Below, one piece after another: positions 1 through 10,859 of a DNA stretch of 64,000 nucleotides. The notes beneath the pieces were generated by a model. It searched no databases. It was not told the DNA's origin and saw only the letters and a list, made by a program, of their open reading frames with translations. Location: NCBI GenBank assembly GCA_905147135.1, contig LR990039.1:33477708-33541707 (forward strand). The letters run 5' to 3'. The DNA comes from Blastobasis lacticolella (taxonomy: Eukaryota; Arthropoda; Insecta; Lepidoptera; Blastobasidae). Position 1 is the first letter of the stretch. Each line of letters starts with the position of its first letter. The position numbers and the translations under genes are program-made.

Positions 1-89
1 GATCTGAACGTTTCTCCGACAAACGTCGAGTCGACATAATTATTAACCTACGACTTTTTGTTCCACAAAATAGATAGTAGAGTTCGGTA

Positions 90-680
90 ACGATTTATCC
101 TACAACACTTGTTTCTAAAGATAAGTGATAGTACTCGTCGATATCTACATTTCGGGTGACAGCTGTCATACTTAAATGTGTTATAACTCGGAACCCATTG
201 GTTCTAGAACACTAGTTTCTAAAGAGATATGATAGTACTCGTCGAGATCTACATTTCGTATTGCAGCTGTCAAAGTTAAATCTTTTGTAACTCGGAACCC
301 ATTGCTCCTAAAACACTAGTTTCTGTAGAGAAATTATAGTACTTGTCGAGATCTACATTTCGTATGACAGCTGTCAAACTTTGAACTGTCATCCGAAATG
401 TAGATCTCGATGAGTACTATCATATTGCTTTAGCAACTAGTGTTATAGCACCAATAGTTTAAGAGTTATTTCAGTTCAAAGTTTGACAGCTGTCATTCGA
501 AATGTAGATCTCAACAAGTACTATCATTTCTCTCTAGAAACTAGTGTTTTAGGACCAATGGGCACCGATTTATAAAAGACTTAACTTTGACAGCTGTCAT
601 AAGAAATGATGATCTCGAGGAGTACTATCATTTCACTCTAGGAACTAGTGTTCTAGGGCCAATAGTTTCCGAGTAGCAGG
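90..680. repeat. Head-to-head inverted array of ~104-bp repeats (3 + 3 units)
   Basis: A core GACAGCTGTC next to ATCTACATTTCG recurs at about 158, 262 and 366, a spacing of 104 bp. After a turn near 378-382 the same unit recurs in reverse orientation, with cores ending near 392, 495 and 601. Each unit also carries an ACTAGT block (near 214, 317, 438, 541, 647) and a GTACT block. The whole is a large imperfect palindrome of three units facing three units. Such subterminal arrays occur in some DNA transposons, but no transposase or outer ends can be seen, and the window starts close to the left edge. Confidence 0.85.
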
Positions 681-1340
681 GTAAGCTTGGGCTGGACCCT
701 GGTGAAAACATGACCTTCAGATTGCATCAGGTCCAGCTCTGCCTGGCCCTGAGGTCGGTGTCCGCGCCAAATAATAAAAGTAATTCGGAATTTGCCTCAA
801 CAATGGTGGCAACACTAGAAAGGGACACAGGACTATCGATGGTGACTCTCGCTCTGCCCGGTTTTAGTCAAAGCAGTGCGCAGTCCCTTTGGGTAGTAAG
901 TCCATGGGCTGGCCTGATTATGTCACCAAAGAGGAGATAAAAACTATATGTCGCTGTCAAGTGCTAGCGTAGATCATGGACTTACTATCCAAATAAGTCC
1001 ATGGCGTAGATAGAACGAAGTTATAAAAATTCGATTATTTGAAACAATTATGTATTTGTGAAGTGCAAACGAGTGTGAAAATACTTTTTCTACAATTCTT
1101 TTTTAGGATTTTTATTCTTTTCTACTCTAAGTATCCATAAGCACCCCTTTTTCCTGAGCCCATTCCCGCGCAACATTGCGCACTATATTTCAGATCTTTC
1201 AATAGCATCAGAGGACTCCATAGTCATCAATCGCGCATCTTTCAATGCCGTTCGTGTAGCCAAAGCCCCGATCCAGACCAACAACATACCACTCACGAAC
1301 ACATATACCCCCTTACACTCACTCCTTAGTTAATTAAAAG
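681..1340. other. Unassigned stretch
   Basis: No recognised gene or repeat. A 76-codon open frame at 710-940 (+) has no recognisable domain. A short inverted pair around AGTAAGTCCATGG lies at about 897 and 970-1002. Confidence 0.4.
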
Positions 1341-1354
1341 ATTCTACAACCCTT

Positions 1355-1540
1355 GTGAAACGCATACCTCGTGGTGCCCGATCCTGCGTAGCTTCCGCTC
1401 TAGCCGATTCCATCAAAAGATGCACACGCGATAACAATCACGCTTCCTGGCATGACCTCCTCACCTTCTCATACAAAACACTACAGCCTCACTTGCCCCA
1501 CACAATAACCCCAAGCGGCGGCCCCAAGGCCTCCGTATAG
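1355..1540 (+). mobile_element. N-terminal fragment of a C2H2/RT/endonuclease LINE
   Basis: The 61-codon frame reads KRIPRGAR, then a W-x2-LLTFSYKTLQPHLP block. This matches the conserved segment just before the RT domain in the element at 44796-47615, whose minus-strand equivalent reads LRHIPKGARNQAAGKL. Only this N-terminal piece is seen; no RT follows, and the frame ends at a stop at 1538-1540. It is a short relic of the same LINE family on the opposite strand. The match is by eye between the two copies and from memory of related RT proteins. Confidence 0.6.
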
Positions 1541-2002
1541 CAGACATATTTTCCAAAGTCGTAGTGAAAGTGCAAGCCGGAGTATGTATTAGTGTATATT
1601 TTTATTATAACTGTCAATATCTCACATATCTCAGGCTAGGTATATTTTCATCGCTCTCTTCGGTGTCCGTGGTCAAGATTATTCTTTTCGTAGTTTCCCT
1701 CAGCCTTTATATTCGAGAGTTGTCGTCATAATATAAGTTGTAGAAAATTAAAAATCATTTCCAATGCAATACCGCTCAACAATATTGGTCACATAGGCTG
1801 GGGTCCATACATTTCTGCCGGTCAATACTTTCTACACTTACATTTCTCTGTTTTTATACTCCTTAGTGATAGAATCTCCTTTATCTCCTCTTGTCCTGAT
1901 CCTACCACGTAGAAAAACTCCGAGCATAGCTGTTTTCATCGCACGCTAAGTGATCCTGTGCCTTCTTATGGGGCCCTTCTTGTTTCACCACGACCCTGAT
2001 CG
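1541..2002. other. Unassigned stretch
   Basis: No recognised gene, repeat or RNA. Confidence 0.4.
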
Positions 2003-2070
2003 TATTATTGAAAACACACAATAGGAAACGCCGCTGCTATTTTCTGGTATTCGGACGCAGATGGTCTGCC
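2003..2070 (-). repeat. Partial copy of interspersed repeat C
   Basis: Contains CACAATAGGAAACGCCGCTG followed by a TTTTCTG...CGGA block, matching the middle of the longer minus-strand copies at 16940-17206 and 41083-41345. Confidence 0.5.
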
Positions 2071-2114
2071 TCTAAGCAACCTTGTGTGACCCCTGTGACA
2101 GTAGGCGCCGGCTC

Positions 2115-2625
2115 TCTGTCGGACACCACATTTTTTTTATGTTATACGGCAAAGAAACAGGCAAGCGGGCCACTTGATGGAAAGTGGTCACCGCCGCCTA
2201 TGGACATCAGCAACACCAGGGGAGACACCAATGCGTTGTCCGCCTCTGAAGAGACCTCTAATATATCTTTTGGACGATCCCATGTCATAGTCCAAAGGAA
2301 ACACTGTGGCTGGGAGCTCATTCCACATCCACATGGCTTTGCTTCACTCACTTCGGTCACTATGCGGAGAGAGGGGGAGTAGCGGGTGCCACATTCCCTC
2401 CGGTGGATCCAGCCAATGGTAGGTGTGGGGACACCTGCGCTGGCATTGCATCGGCCGGTCGCCACCATTGTTACATTTAATGATCTGGTCCTCCAGGCTA
2501 TTCGCGCTAGAAGCCTGTCGCGCCCGCCATGTAGACGGGGGGCCATGGTGCAGAGCTATACTGATCCCATGAACCCCTCCACTCGGACGATGTGGGAGAC
2601 CCGCAGGGTTTTAGCGGGTTGACTC
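2115..2625 (-). mobile_element. LINE 3'-region relic
   Basis: Begins with a T-run in plus orientation, as expected for the 3' tail of a minus-strand retroelement. It continues with GGCAAGCGGGCCACTTGATG and CTATGGACATCAGCAACACC, which recur in diverged form at 39652-39760. The rest resembles the 3' part of a LINE family common in Lepidoptera (recognised from memory). The overlapping open frames at 2008-2622 on both strands look like by-products of this repeat rather than genes. Confidence 0.5.
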
Positions 2626-2639
2626 CCGGGAACTTCAAG

Positions 2640-3820
2640 CCAAACTTAAAGCCACATTTGGCCTCTTAAGAAACTTATTAACTTTGCACTAAGTTAGATT
2701 CCCAAGAAGCTAAGTTTATTTACGATGCATAGAGTTATTTATAAGAAATATAAATTGGTTTAGCGGATGCACTGAAGCTTCGCCGTTCGCATACCTATTT
2801 GTAGTATAGAGATATGGTCGTGCACAGGAAGTTGAATAGTGAAAGTTTTAATACTCTTCCGTGAGTTTTAGACATAGACATAGACGTAACTTTATTTGGT
2901 CCAATAACACATTCAAATACTTAAAACTAACATAATAAATACATATTAAGAAAGCAGGGCGATGCGTCCTCGGACCAAATCATCATTTTCATTTGCTGGC
3001 AACCCAAACACGAAGGCATCGGTAAATAAATACTAATATAGTTACTCATTGTCTTGCAACTTGAAGCATTGCGTTCTGATTAAATACCCTCCCGTAATGC
3101 CTGTTACTGCCAGCTACTGCTTAGGTAATACTGTTATCTACCTACACTATTGTTTATCTTATTGATTGCCCTCCGATTTATGCAAGAGCATGCAAGGCGG
3201 CAGTGTGTATCTAGTGCGATTGCTATGTTAATACAACAATATGTTTGAAAGTCCACGACATTGGAGAGTCACGGCAGAACTGTACAGACCCCGACATGAC
3301 TTTTTTCTTTCAATTTAAGATGCAAAGTTGAGAATAACGAGCATTAGATATTGCACATTTTCCTGGTTCAGTTCAGATACATACATATAGGTACTTCATG
3401 CCTATAAGCTGCACCTGGATGAGCTCGTTTAACTTTCCCTTTGTGTTCCATTAGATTTTTGACTTTTGAAAAGAGATTAATTAATGTAATCCTAATTCAA
3501 TAAATACTTTTTTCATTTTTATATTCATTTTTTTCATTTTATTTTCGCGCTATTTTTCCGTAGGGTTCTTACGAATCACCCTCGGTTCTTCAACAAATCT
3601 ATCTTCCATCTATCTCATCATACATGCTTGTCGGTTTTGGTAATTCTGGCCCTGATCTTTCTTTAAGATATCTCCGATTTGATCGTGATATGTACGTCTT
3701 ACGACAAATTTTTTATGCGGCTGAAAATAGTAGGTACAGATTATCTTAAATAAATAAATTGTACTCCCTTAATTATGGTAAATATAATATTTTACAAATA
3801 TACCTAAATATGCTGAAACA
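2640..3820. other. Unassigned stretch
   Basis: AT-rich. No gene, RNA or repeat that I recognise, apart from a possible LINE-tail-like segment near 2885-2945 (TTTATTTGGTCC onward). Confidence 0.4.
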
Positions 3821-3824
3821 CTTC

Positions 3825-4016
3825 ACACAGTGCCATCTAGCCCCAAAGTAAACAATAAATAATAAGATAATTGATAAATTACTTATATACATTTATATAC
3901 ATACTTATTATACTTAAAAACCAAGACTCATAACAGAAATTAAAATTCATTTTCCACTTCCTCTGTACCTCTGCGTGGCAGACATGTTAACCAACAGAAC
4001 CACTCAGACCGTCAAA
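3825..4016 (-). mobile_element. tRNA-derived SINE, family A, copy 1
   Basis: Reads, in plus orientation, CACACAGTGCCATCTAGCCCC, an AT-rich middle, CATAACAGAAATTAAAATTC, then a degraded tRNA-like head ending at GACCGTCAAAT. It is the reverse complement of the layout at 40577-40833. The head's B box is mutated. Confidence 0.7.
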
Positions 4017-4610
4017 TAATCATAAATAATAATTCACTTTTATAAAATTATTTATAATTCGCAATAAGTTATGTTAAAAATACATAAATATTCGCTTTAT
4101 ATTTTTAATATAGGCTGTAGGGGGATGTAGGTATGTTGGTCTGCCGATTTAGAAGGAAAAATACTCACCCAGGCTGGAACTAGATTGATTAAAAAGAACC
4201 TTCCAATTAAAGTACGAATTAAACAAATAATAATAAAAAATTGCATACTATTAGGTAAAAATTAAATAAACAAAATATTTTGTGATAAATTAAGTGGCTA
4301 TCGAATTTTTGTAACTAATTATTACTTTGGTAGCAGAGATGGATAACGAAAACACGGAGGGATAAAATAATAATTACTGAACAGTTTCCATAAGTATATT
4401 TCAGCCAGTGATTATGTACATAATACATATTACAATAATTGCTTCTAAAAAATACTTTTGAAGTTCATGTTTTTTGTTTCCTTGCTTGTTTTGACCATGT
4501 TGAAAAAAAACAGCCAAAAACAAAGGGCCTTAAGTATAAAATGCTGTAAAGATTTTATGAAGCAAAAAACTTTATTATTATTATTTAAAATGTTACTTTA
4601 GATTCAAAAA
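4017..4610. other. Unassigned AT-rich stretch
   Basis: Very AT-rich with no recognised feature. Confidence 0.4.
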
Positions 4611-4616
4611 GAGCTA

Positions 4617-4695
4617 CTCCGCTACTACTAGAAGTAGAACTAGAAGTAGAACTAGTAGCTACTACTAGAGCTACTACTACTACTACTACTACTAG
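4617..4695. repeat. (ACT)n-type microsatellite
   Basis: Runs of ACT/AGT triplets, some in inverted order, from about 4620 ending in a clean (CTA)n run at 4676-4694. Confidence 0.85.
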
Positions 4696-5064
4696 TCACT
4701 CCAGTGTTCATTGCCATTATCCTGCATCCACAATATGAGCATATTCTCAATGTCTGGATTAGTTCTCTTTTCAGCCTGACTCTGGGAGTGTCCTAATCCT
4801 CTAAGTGTTTAGCCTTGCCATGCACAATTTTCAAAGTCTGCATGGTAGTAAATAATATTGCTCTTGCTACTTGGGTAATTCACAGGATATATTAAATTTT
4901 TGACCTACAGTTTTGGACGCTATTTTCTAATTTTTGCTACAGTTATAAAATCGTAAATGCTGCAATAATCCCGTGGAGACTTTGTTTTTGTTGCATTTAC
5001 ACATTCGCTCAAATATTTTGTAGATAACGTGTCAAAATTAATAATTGATTTCGAAAATAGAGTA

Positions 5065-6820
5065 GGGTGAGATGTCGAACAGTGAACCAGTAGTACACAG
5101 TTAGCCACCATTAGTATCACCATAAAACAACGTTGCCAGATCGTGCAGTAAGCGTAATTGTACTTGGTTTTTACCGCTCTTCTTGCTTTCCAGTTGGTAG
5201 CGAGCTCCAGTGCAGAACGCCCGCGACTCAGGGCTTTTTGTGATTTTCGGCATAAAAACACGGAAAATCCTAAGTAGTAATTTTTAGGTTTTCAACCTTA
5301 TACTGCATCTTTTAAAAGTAATGATTTTTTCTATTTTTGTACTGAATATCTTTGCATTGTTTGGTCGTACATTCATGAATCCTACTTTGATGATTAATTT
5401 TTTGATGAATTTAATATCAGTAGAGGTGTGTGTGGTACATAGTGACCCACTACACCGGCACGAACAGTGAGCCACCGCTCCACAGTGTACAACATCATAA
5501 TTCTGATTTTCTTAATTATTTTACATTTAATATTCATATAAATCAGCTACCAGTTATTTTTTTAGGGTGATTCCATTAAAGAAATGCGAGTAGGCAATAT
5601 CAGGCTACTGCCGTCAGTCTTCTTGAATAGGTACATGAATTGGCTGGACGGCGCGTCTTGGTTCGCGTGGTTTTAATTTAATGAACTCTACCTCTATCCC
5701 ACTCCTACATGTACCCTACCCCTATCCGCGCCCAAACCGTACTCTATCCGTACCCAACCCCCCTCAAGTCACTAATATCCACTGCAAGGCTCCACCAGTG
5801 GATCGAATCCCTACTCTATCGCTTACTTTTTTCTACGTCAATTTTTTAGGGGATACCCCTACCCTACCACACCACCACTGTCGGTAGACGCCTAAAATAT
5901 AATAGGACCACGATAAGTCCGTATTGACTGACAGTAGTAAACATTATAAAGTGTGGATATGGCAATAATCTGAGGCAAATCTTTCTCAGTCCTTCTTGTA
6001 AACATTCAGTTATTTGGTCACTATTAGCTTGAACTTTTGTCTAAATTATTAATCATGCTAAAAATTAATTTCCGCATTTCTTTTTTAATTGTTTGCAAAG
6101 TATTCAAAAATATTTTTCATAACTCACGAAAATAAACATACCTCCAGAAATCAAATTGTTTGTTATGACTTTTAAGACTGACGTTCTATGACGGATAAAA
6201 AACTTGGCATAAGTTGCCATTCAAAGATTTTAATTTTTTTTAAATGAGCCATTCAGTCTTATTATAGATCTTCAAAACTCTAGTATAGCTAGTTGACTAT
6301 TTATTATAATACAACCTTAAAATATATCATCAATGACTGTAATTAGAAAATAGGTTAAGTTATGTTGTTATTGATTTATGTTGATTCACAGTTATTTTGG
6401 TAAATAAAACTAACTGTTTACACATTTATAAAGAATGTATTATTATCTGATTTATCTACTATGCTAATAACTACAACGTGGAAACGTTAATAATAGTGAT
6501 CTCATTCGTCGGGCTCACTACATAGTGAGCCCGACGAATGAGATCAACTACATACTCCGGGAGTACATACTCCCCGGTTTGCTGTAGACCAACCCCCTGG
6601 TTCAATGTGTGCCACGAGGTGGACACAATGAGCCACTTCCCATCTTTAAAAAAATATGCATTATCATTTTATCTATAAATCTTTTTCCATTAACTTATAT
6701 ACAAAATGAGAGTCAGATATATTACGCAATGACTAAACCACAAAACATTTCATGATATTGACAAACTTATGAGTTATGATTGTTTAACTTTTTTGTGGGT
6801 CACTGCTCGAGACTTCACCC
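5065..6820. mobile_element. Candidate TIR DNA transposon, about 1.76 kb, TA-flanked
   Basis: The left end reads GGGTGAGATGTCGAACAGTG and the right end, reverse-complemented, reads GGGTGAAGTCTCGAGCAGTG. About 20 of the outer 24 positions match. Both ends are flanked by TA (5063-5064 and 6821-6822), as in Tc1/mariner-type target duplication. Variants of CAGTGAGCCAC recur inside (near 5085, 5099, 5440, 5466, 6628). A minus-strand 113-codon frame (4920-5261) crosses the left end and shows no transposase motif. No DDE/D domain is visible, so this would be a non-autonomous or badly decayed copy. Confidence 0.45.
6498..6545. repeat. Perfect palindrome, 23-bp arms, 2-bp spacer
   Basis: The left arm 6498-6520 starts GATCTCATTCGTCGGGCTCA. 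Its exact reverse complement occupies 6523-6545, with CA between. A smaller near-palindrome (arms TACTCC / GGAGTA, 1-bp centre) follows at 6552-6564. The hairpin lies inside the candidate transposon at 5065-6820. A perfect arm in otherwise decayed sequence implies recent origin or an assembly artefact. Confidence 0.9.
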
Positions 6821-7523
6821 TATGTTTGAAGTCTGTAAGTCACTAAAATAAAATAAAAAATATTTTGTCAAGTTATCATAAGGGTTTGAAAATACCCCTT
6901 TCCATTTGTCGTCAGTTTTGCCTCTTTAAACAGATGTAAATTTATGAAAAAGGTAGTTATCAAAATGAAATGATATCCGCAAGTTAGCTAAATATTTTCT
7001 GATTATACCTACACAATGTCATCGTAATCCGCTTGGCCATACATACCCAAGAAATTAAAAATTTCCAGTTTCCGTAATTTTCGCATACAAAACTTAATAT
7101 TAATTAGATATCTGCAATAATATTGCAAACTTTGCTAACGTTAAATGTCCTTCTAGACGCGATTTTTAGTATTCGTGAGTGAGACACGTTGTTCGGACGC
7201 CATCATCGTCAAATCGTCACTATTACACATGCACGCAACGGAACTCGTTCACTGCCCGATCTGCGCGCCCTCCCGCCATCCCGCTAACCGCGTATTCAAT
7301 ACTGCTGGCTAAGAATGCCTAAGTACTTTCATTATTTCGTACATAGCCGGGAAATTTTTAGGCAAATTGTATAATTAAAATAAAAAATATAAAATAAGAT
7401 AAAAAATAAATAATCCTGGACAAATTCACACAGCGCCATCTAGCCCAAAACTAAGCAAAGCTTGTACTATGGGTGCTAGATAACTGATATACTACTTAAA
7501 TACTTTTATAAATACATACTTAT

Positions 7524-7953
7524 TTATTTATTAGTTTATTTCACAGTTTAACAGCAAATAAATACATATAAAATATTGGTACATTATGGTTGAAATGCCA
7601 ATGACAAAACTGCATTTTAAAATTTTGTTATGTAGCCACTAAGCAGCTTAGCAGATAGATACCCAAATTGACAAACAAAAAGAACAATAAAAAGAAAAGA
7701 ACAAAATAATATATACATGTACACTGGCGTGTGTGAGTTTGTGCATTTGTGCGTTTGTGTGTTTGTGTGTGTGTGTGTGTGTGTTTTCCTAAATAAAATA
7801 AAAATAAAACCCCATCACTGCGATCGGAGATATCCCAAAACGCCTTTTGTAAATTGTACACGGCTCAAATAAAAAATGTCGAGAGTAGTGGAGACGTGCC
7901 CTTCGTAAAGGTCTATGGCCCTGTTAATCGGAGAGCCTAAAGCGTAACCGCTT
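7524..7953 (-). mobile_element. Insertion inside SINE copy 2
   Basis: Occupies the break in the SINE, with a possible TTAT duplication at the edges. In minus orientation it ends in AATAAACTAATAAATA, like a LINE 3' tail, which suggests a 5'-truncated retroelement. It contains the TG microsatellite and a 77-codon open frame without domains. Confidence 0.5.
7728..7784. repeat. (TG)n microsatellite
   Basis: Imperfect TG/TTTG repeats ending in a clean (GT) run at about 7766-7784. Confidence 0.85.
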
Positions 7954-8079
7954 GTTATACATAGTACACCCAGACCCGTAACAGAAATTAAATATCAACA
8001 TTTCAATTTCTGCCCGGCCGGGAATCGAACTCGGGACCTTTTGCGTGGTAGACCATTGAATCACTCAGGTCGTCAGATG

Positions 8080-8900
8080 TAGATAATGTATTGATTTAAA
8101 GTCGTCAAACGTGCATAGTCCATTTCAGTGAAAATAAATTACAATAATATTTATAAACCTAATAAATATACTAATGCTGATGTAGTTACCTATACCTAAA
8201 TCCAACAGTTTTCTATGAATAAAGCCGCCAAACTACATTCGCCGGCAGATGGTTAAACATTAAAATCTCCCGAGTATTCCCACCTAAACTTCTTCACGGG
8301 ATTCAAGAAAATGTCTGAGAATGCTTCCATCCGAATGGTGTAATCCCAATCACGTACGTAAACTAAAAATGAGAATTCAGTTTCTGAGAAGTTGAGCTCT
8401 CTCGCTCGGTTTTTAATACTTTAATCTTCAGCATTTATATCTTTACCTACCTATAGCAGTCTTTGAGATTGAGTAAAAAATTGCAGAGCTCGACGTTGCA
8501 GGTACCGAAACTGTCCACACCATATAAAGCAATCGACTACAATTATCCTTTTACGCCCTAAAAATTTGCGAATTAATTTGGAAAAAGTTTCCAAAAGAAG
8601 CAAAGCTGGTTTTTATATACCTCAATAAAATGTAAGTATGTGTTTATATGATTCGTATTACTAAACAATAAAAATGTTAATTATATCTTGTACGAAAAGA
8701 AAATGCCAATTAGGTACATAACTTAAAATAAACATGATACAAGTACAAGTACCATGTCGCTCTTGAATCTAATCTAAAGGTATTATTAACTCATGTCTAA
8801 TGTGGCGTCAAAATATATTGGCCAAGTAGGTACGTTTTTTGTAGTGGTACTCGTAGGAAAACGTACTTAAGTACATTAGTGTCACATTGTATCTGTTAGG
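8080..8900. other. Unassigned stretch
   Basis: No recognised gene or repeat. Confidence 0.35.
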
Positions 8901-8928
8901 TGCGGTGTCCTAGGCGACTCCCTCGTAA

Positions 8929-9593
8929 TTAATAAAAATGATAAACCTCATTTCTACACTCTTTTTCGCTGGGCACGGTACTATAACTGTAGTTAATATA
9001 GTAAATAGCTAGTTTTTTGTAGCGTAAGCACGTAGCAGGTTCGGCAGTCTTGGGACATTCTTTTATGACATGTCCTGAACATCCGCAGTGACCACAGGTG
9101 GGGCTAGTGTCTCGACAGTATTTTGCCCATACTGGCAGCATCTGGTCTGAAGTGTGTAGTCCCGCACGGTGCAAGATGACCAATTAATAAAAACACTCTC
9201 TTGTCCCATTATCATTTTTCTCAGGTCTGGTGTAAGCTCTAAAATGAAATTACATGTAGTCGCGTCTTTTCTACCAGATTTTTGGCTTAGTTCTATTGAG
9301 CTAAATCAATGATGGTTCAATGGAAAAGGTCCTTTTCAATGAAATTCGTGGAAACATCATGTTAAATTATTCTAGGGAACCGTTTTGAGGTGTCTTCCCT
9401 TTTAAAGCCTGATGTAGGTAATTAAATTCTGTGATTTTTTTATCTCATCGATGTCCTCTTTTGAATCTGTGCTAATTATTACACCTCCATTTTTCGTCTT
9501 CCTCAGACCACGGATATGTAATTTGAGATCTTCGGGCTTCACTAGGTTTTGCACAAGCTTCTTGGAGTCGTCACTAGATTTATCATTGTCCAC
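8929..9593 (-). pseudogene. Decayed retrotransposon ORF1 (gag-like) with zinc knuckle
   Basis: Two minus-strand frames make one broken coding region. The upstream piece (9593-9402, 63 aa) has VKPEDLKLHIRGLRKTKNGG followed by an acidic KEDIDEIKK stretch, a pattern typical of ORF1 proteins of insect non-LTR elements. The downstream piece (9183-8929, 84 aa) contains C-x2-C-x4-H-x4-C (CGHCGCSGHVIKEC), a CCHC zinc knuckle for nucleic-acid binding, then PKTAEPATCLRYKKL. The pieces are separated by a frame break and ~220 bp. No reverse transcriptase follows on the minus strand below 8929. The region is best read as a dead ORF1 relic. Confidence 0.65.
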
Positions 9594-9686
9594 CGGATAG
9601 ATAGCTATACCATTAGCGCAGATTAAATTTTGTTTGAGGTCTATTTTCTGGGGTTATGAGATGAATTTCTGTTTTAGGGACTGATA

Positions 9687-9830
9687 TTTTTTTTTATTGA
9701 TTTATTTCAGGCAACTGAGGCCCATATTCATAAATACATAAACAACATAAATACAAAATAAACTGTTACAAAAACAAAGATAAAACCCTATACCTACATA
9801 CATATAAGTGTAAACTAAGATATTGAACCA
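9687..9830 (-). mobile_element. LINE 3'-tail relic
   Basis: Plus orientation starts with a T-run, TTTATTGATTTATTTCAGGC and an A-rich body, the mirror of a polyadenylated LINE end on the minus strand. Upstream coding sequence is not recognisable. Confidence 0.4.
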
Positions 9831-9864
9831 CTAACTGAGAAATCCAACCATAACATTCCTGCTG

Positions 9865-10089
9865 ATGTTGCTAATTTTTAATTTTTGTTCGCAGTTGAAT
9901 TATTCTTTGGTGGATATTATACAAATCTCATTTAGGCAGTGTTCAATAGATGATATAGATGATAGCCAGGTTGATATTTCGGCAGTAGAAACAGCTCTAA
10001 TGGCCGGAGTCGAAAGCGCGGCGGCGGCGGGGGCCCCGAAGGACCCGGGGCTGGGTACCGTGATGTCGTTCAGGAGGAGGGCTTCGTAA
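9865..10089 (+). other. Open frame with GC-rich segment, unassigned
   Basis: A 74-codon frame whose second half (about 10005-10080) is strikingly GC-rich in AT-rich surroundings. On the minus strand the same segment reads LLNDITVPSPGSFGAP, also open. I recognise no domain on either strand. Confidence 0.25.
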
Positions 10090-10242
10090 AATCATTATTA
10101 GTAATAGATGGAGGTCACCTGATAGTGTGAGACACCAGGGGGGTCGCGAATGAGCTGCAAGCCTTTGAGAAGTTGTATACTCGTTTCTGAAGGCCCCAAT
10201 GTCGTAACGGCTGGAAAAATTTAGTTATTTATATATTAGCCT

Positions 10243-10500
10243 GAATCATCTCAATTCTTCCATCCTTCGCGATCGTTTGCTATTTGCCAGTCCCTGTCGA
10301 ATGCCAACAACTCGTCTCTCTATCTTTTTTTGGGTCTGCCGTAACGTCGTTTCCGGGTATTGGGTGCCTAATTCGTAGCGGTTTTGGCCCATAACTCCTC
10401 CGACATGCGTCAGACACTACCGGCCCAGTCCCACTTCAGTTTTCCAGCTTTGGCGGCTACATCAGCGATCTGTGTGTTGGAGTGCAGCGTGGAGCTTAAG
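10243..10500 (-). mobile_element. C-terminal RT fragment of an RTE-type LINE
   Basis: The minus strand reads NTQIADVAAKAGKLKWDWAG, then RMSEELWAK, GRPKKR and DWQIANDREGW. This matches the conserved tail of RTE-clade RT proteins (LKW-WAGH, GRPKKRW, DR-WK). Several stop codons interrupt it, so it is a pseudogene fragment. Confidence 0.7.
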
Positions 10501-10675
10501 TCCTAACAAGCTGCGCTCCGTGGCGCGTGCAAACCGGGAGTTAGGAATTATATACTTTTGTCAAAGACCAAGTTTGTGCCCCGTATGTGAATATCGGGAG
10601 AATACGCAATGGCAAAGAGTTTTCGTTTTAATGCAAATTTCCGTTCATGTAATTATTCAAGCCTTCTGGTGTCCG

Positions 10676-10836
10676 GCAGAGTAGAATAGCACCCACGTTG
10701 GTGTCGTAAAAGGCAACTAATGATTTCGAGGCAAAACTTCTAGCGCCTCCATAGGCCGGAAAATGGGCAACAGCGTTTTCCATTGTTTATTATGTATGCA
10801 GTGGACTGTAATGGGCTGTGATGACCTTGTGTCCTC
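10676..10836 (+). repeat. Interspersed repeat C, copy 1
   Basis: Starts CCGGCAGAGTAGAATAGCAC and includes GTGTCGTAAAAGGCAACTAA and a block reading GGACTGTAATGGGCTGTGATG. The reverse complement of this layout is seen at 16940-17206 and 41083-41345. Confidence 0.7.
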
Positions 10837-10859
10837 TCTTTGTCTAAGGAATACAGAAA

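Larger units (their letters stand above)
7422..8075 (-). mobile_element. tRNA-derived SINE, family A, copy 2, split by an insertion
   Basis: The SINE tail is at 7422-7523 (CACACAGCGCCATCTAGCCC onward). The tRNA-like head is at 7954-8075, with B-box complement GGGAATCGAACTC and CCCGGCCGGG next to it. In the intact copy at 40577-40833 these two parts are contiguous, so about 430 bp have been inserted between them. Confidence 0.75.

Noticed and set aside
90..680. CRISPR array
   Set aside because: Units are diverged along their whole length and switch orientation; no constant repeat with unique spacers.
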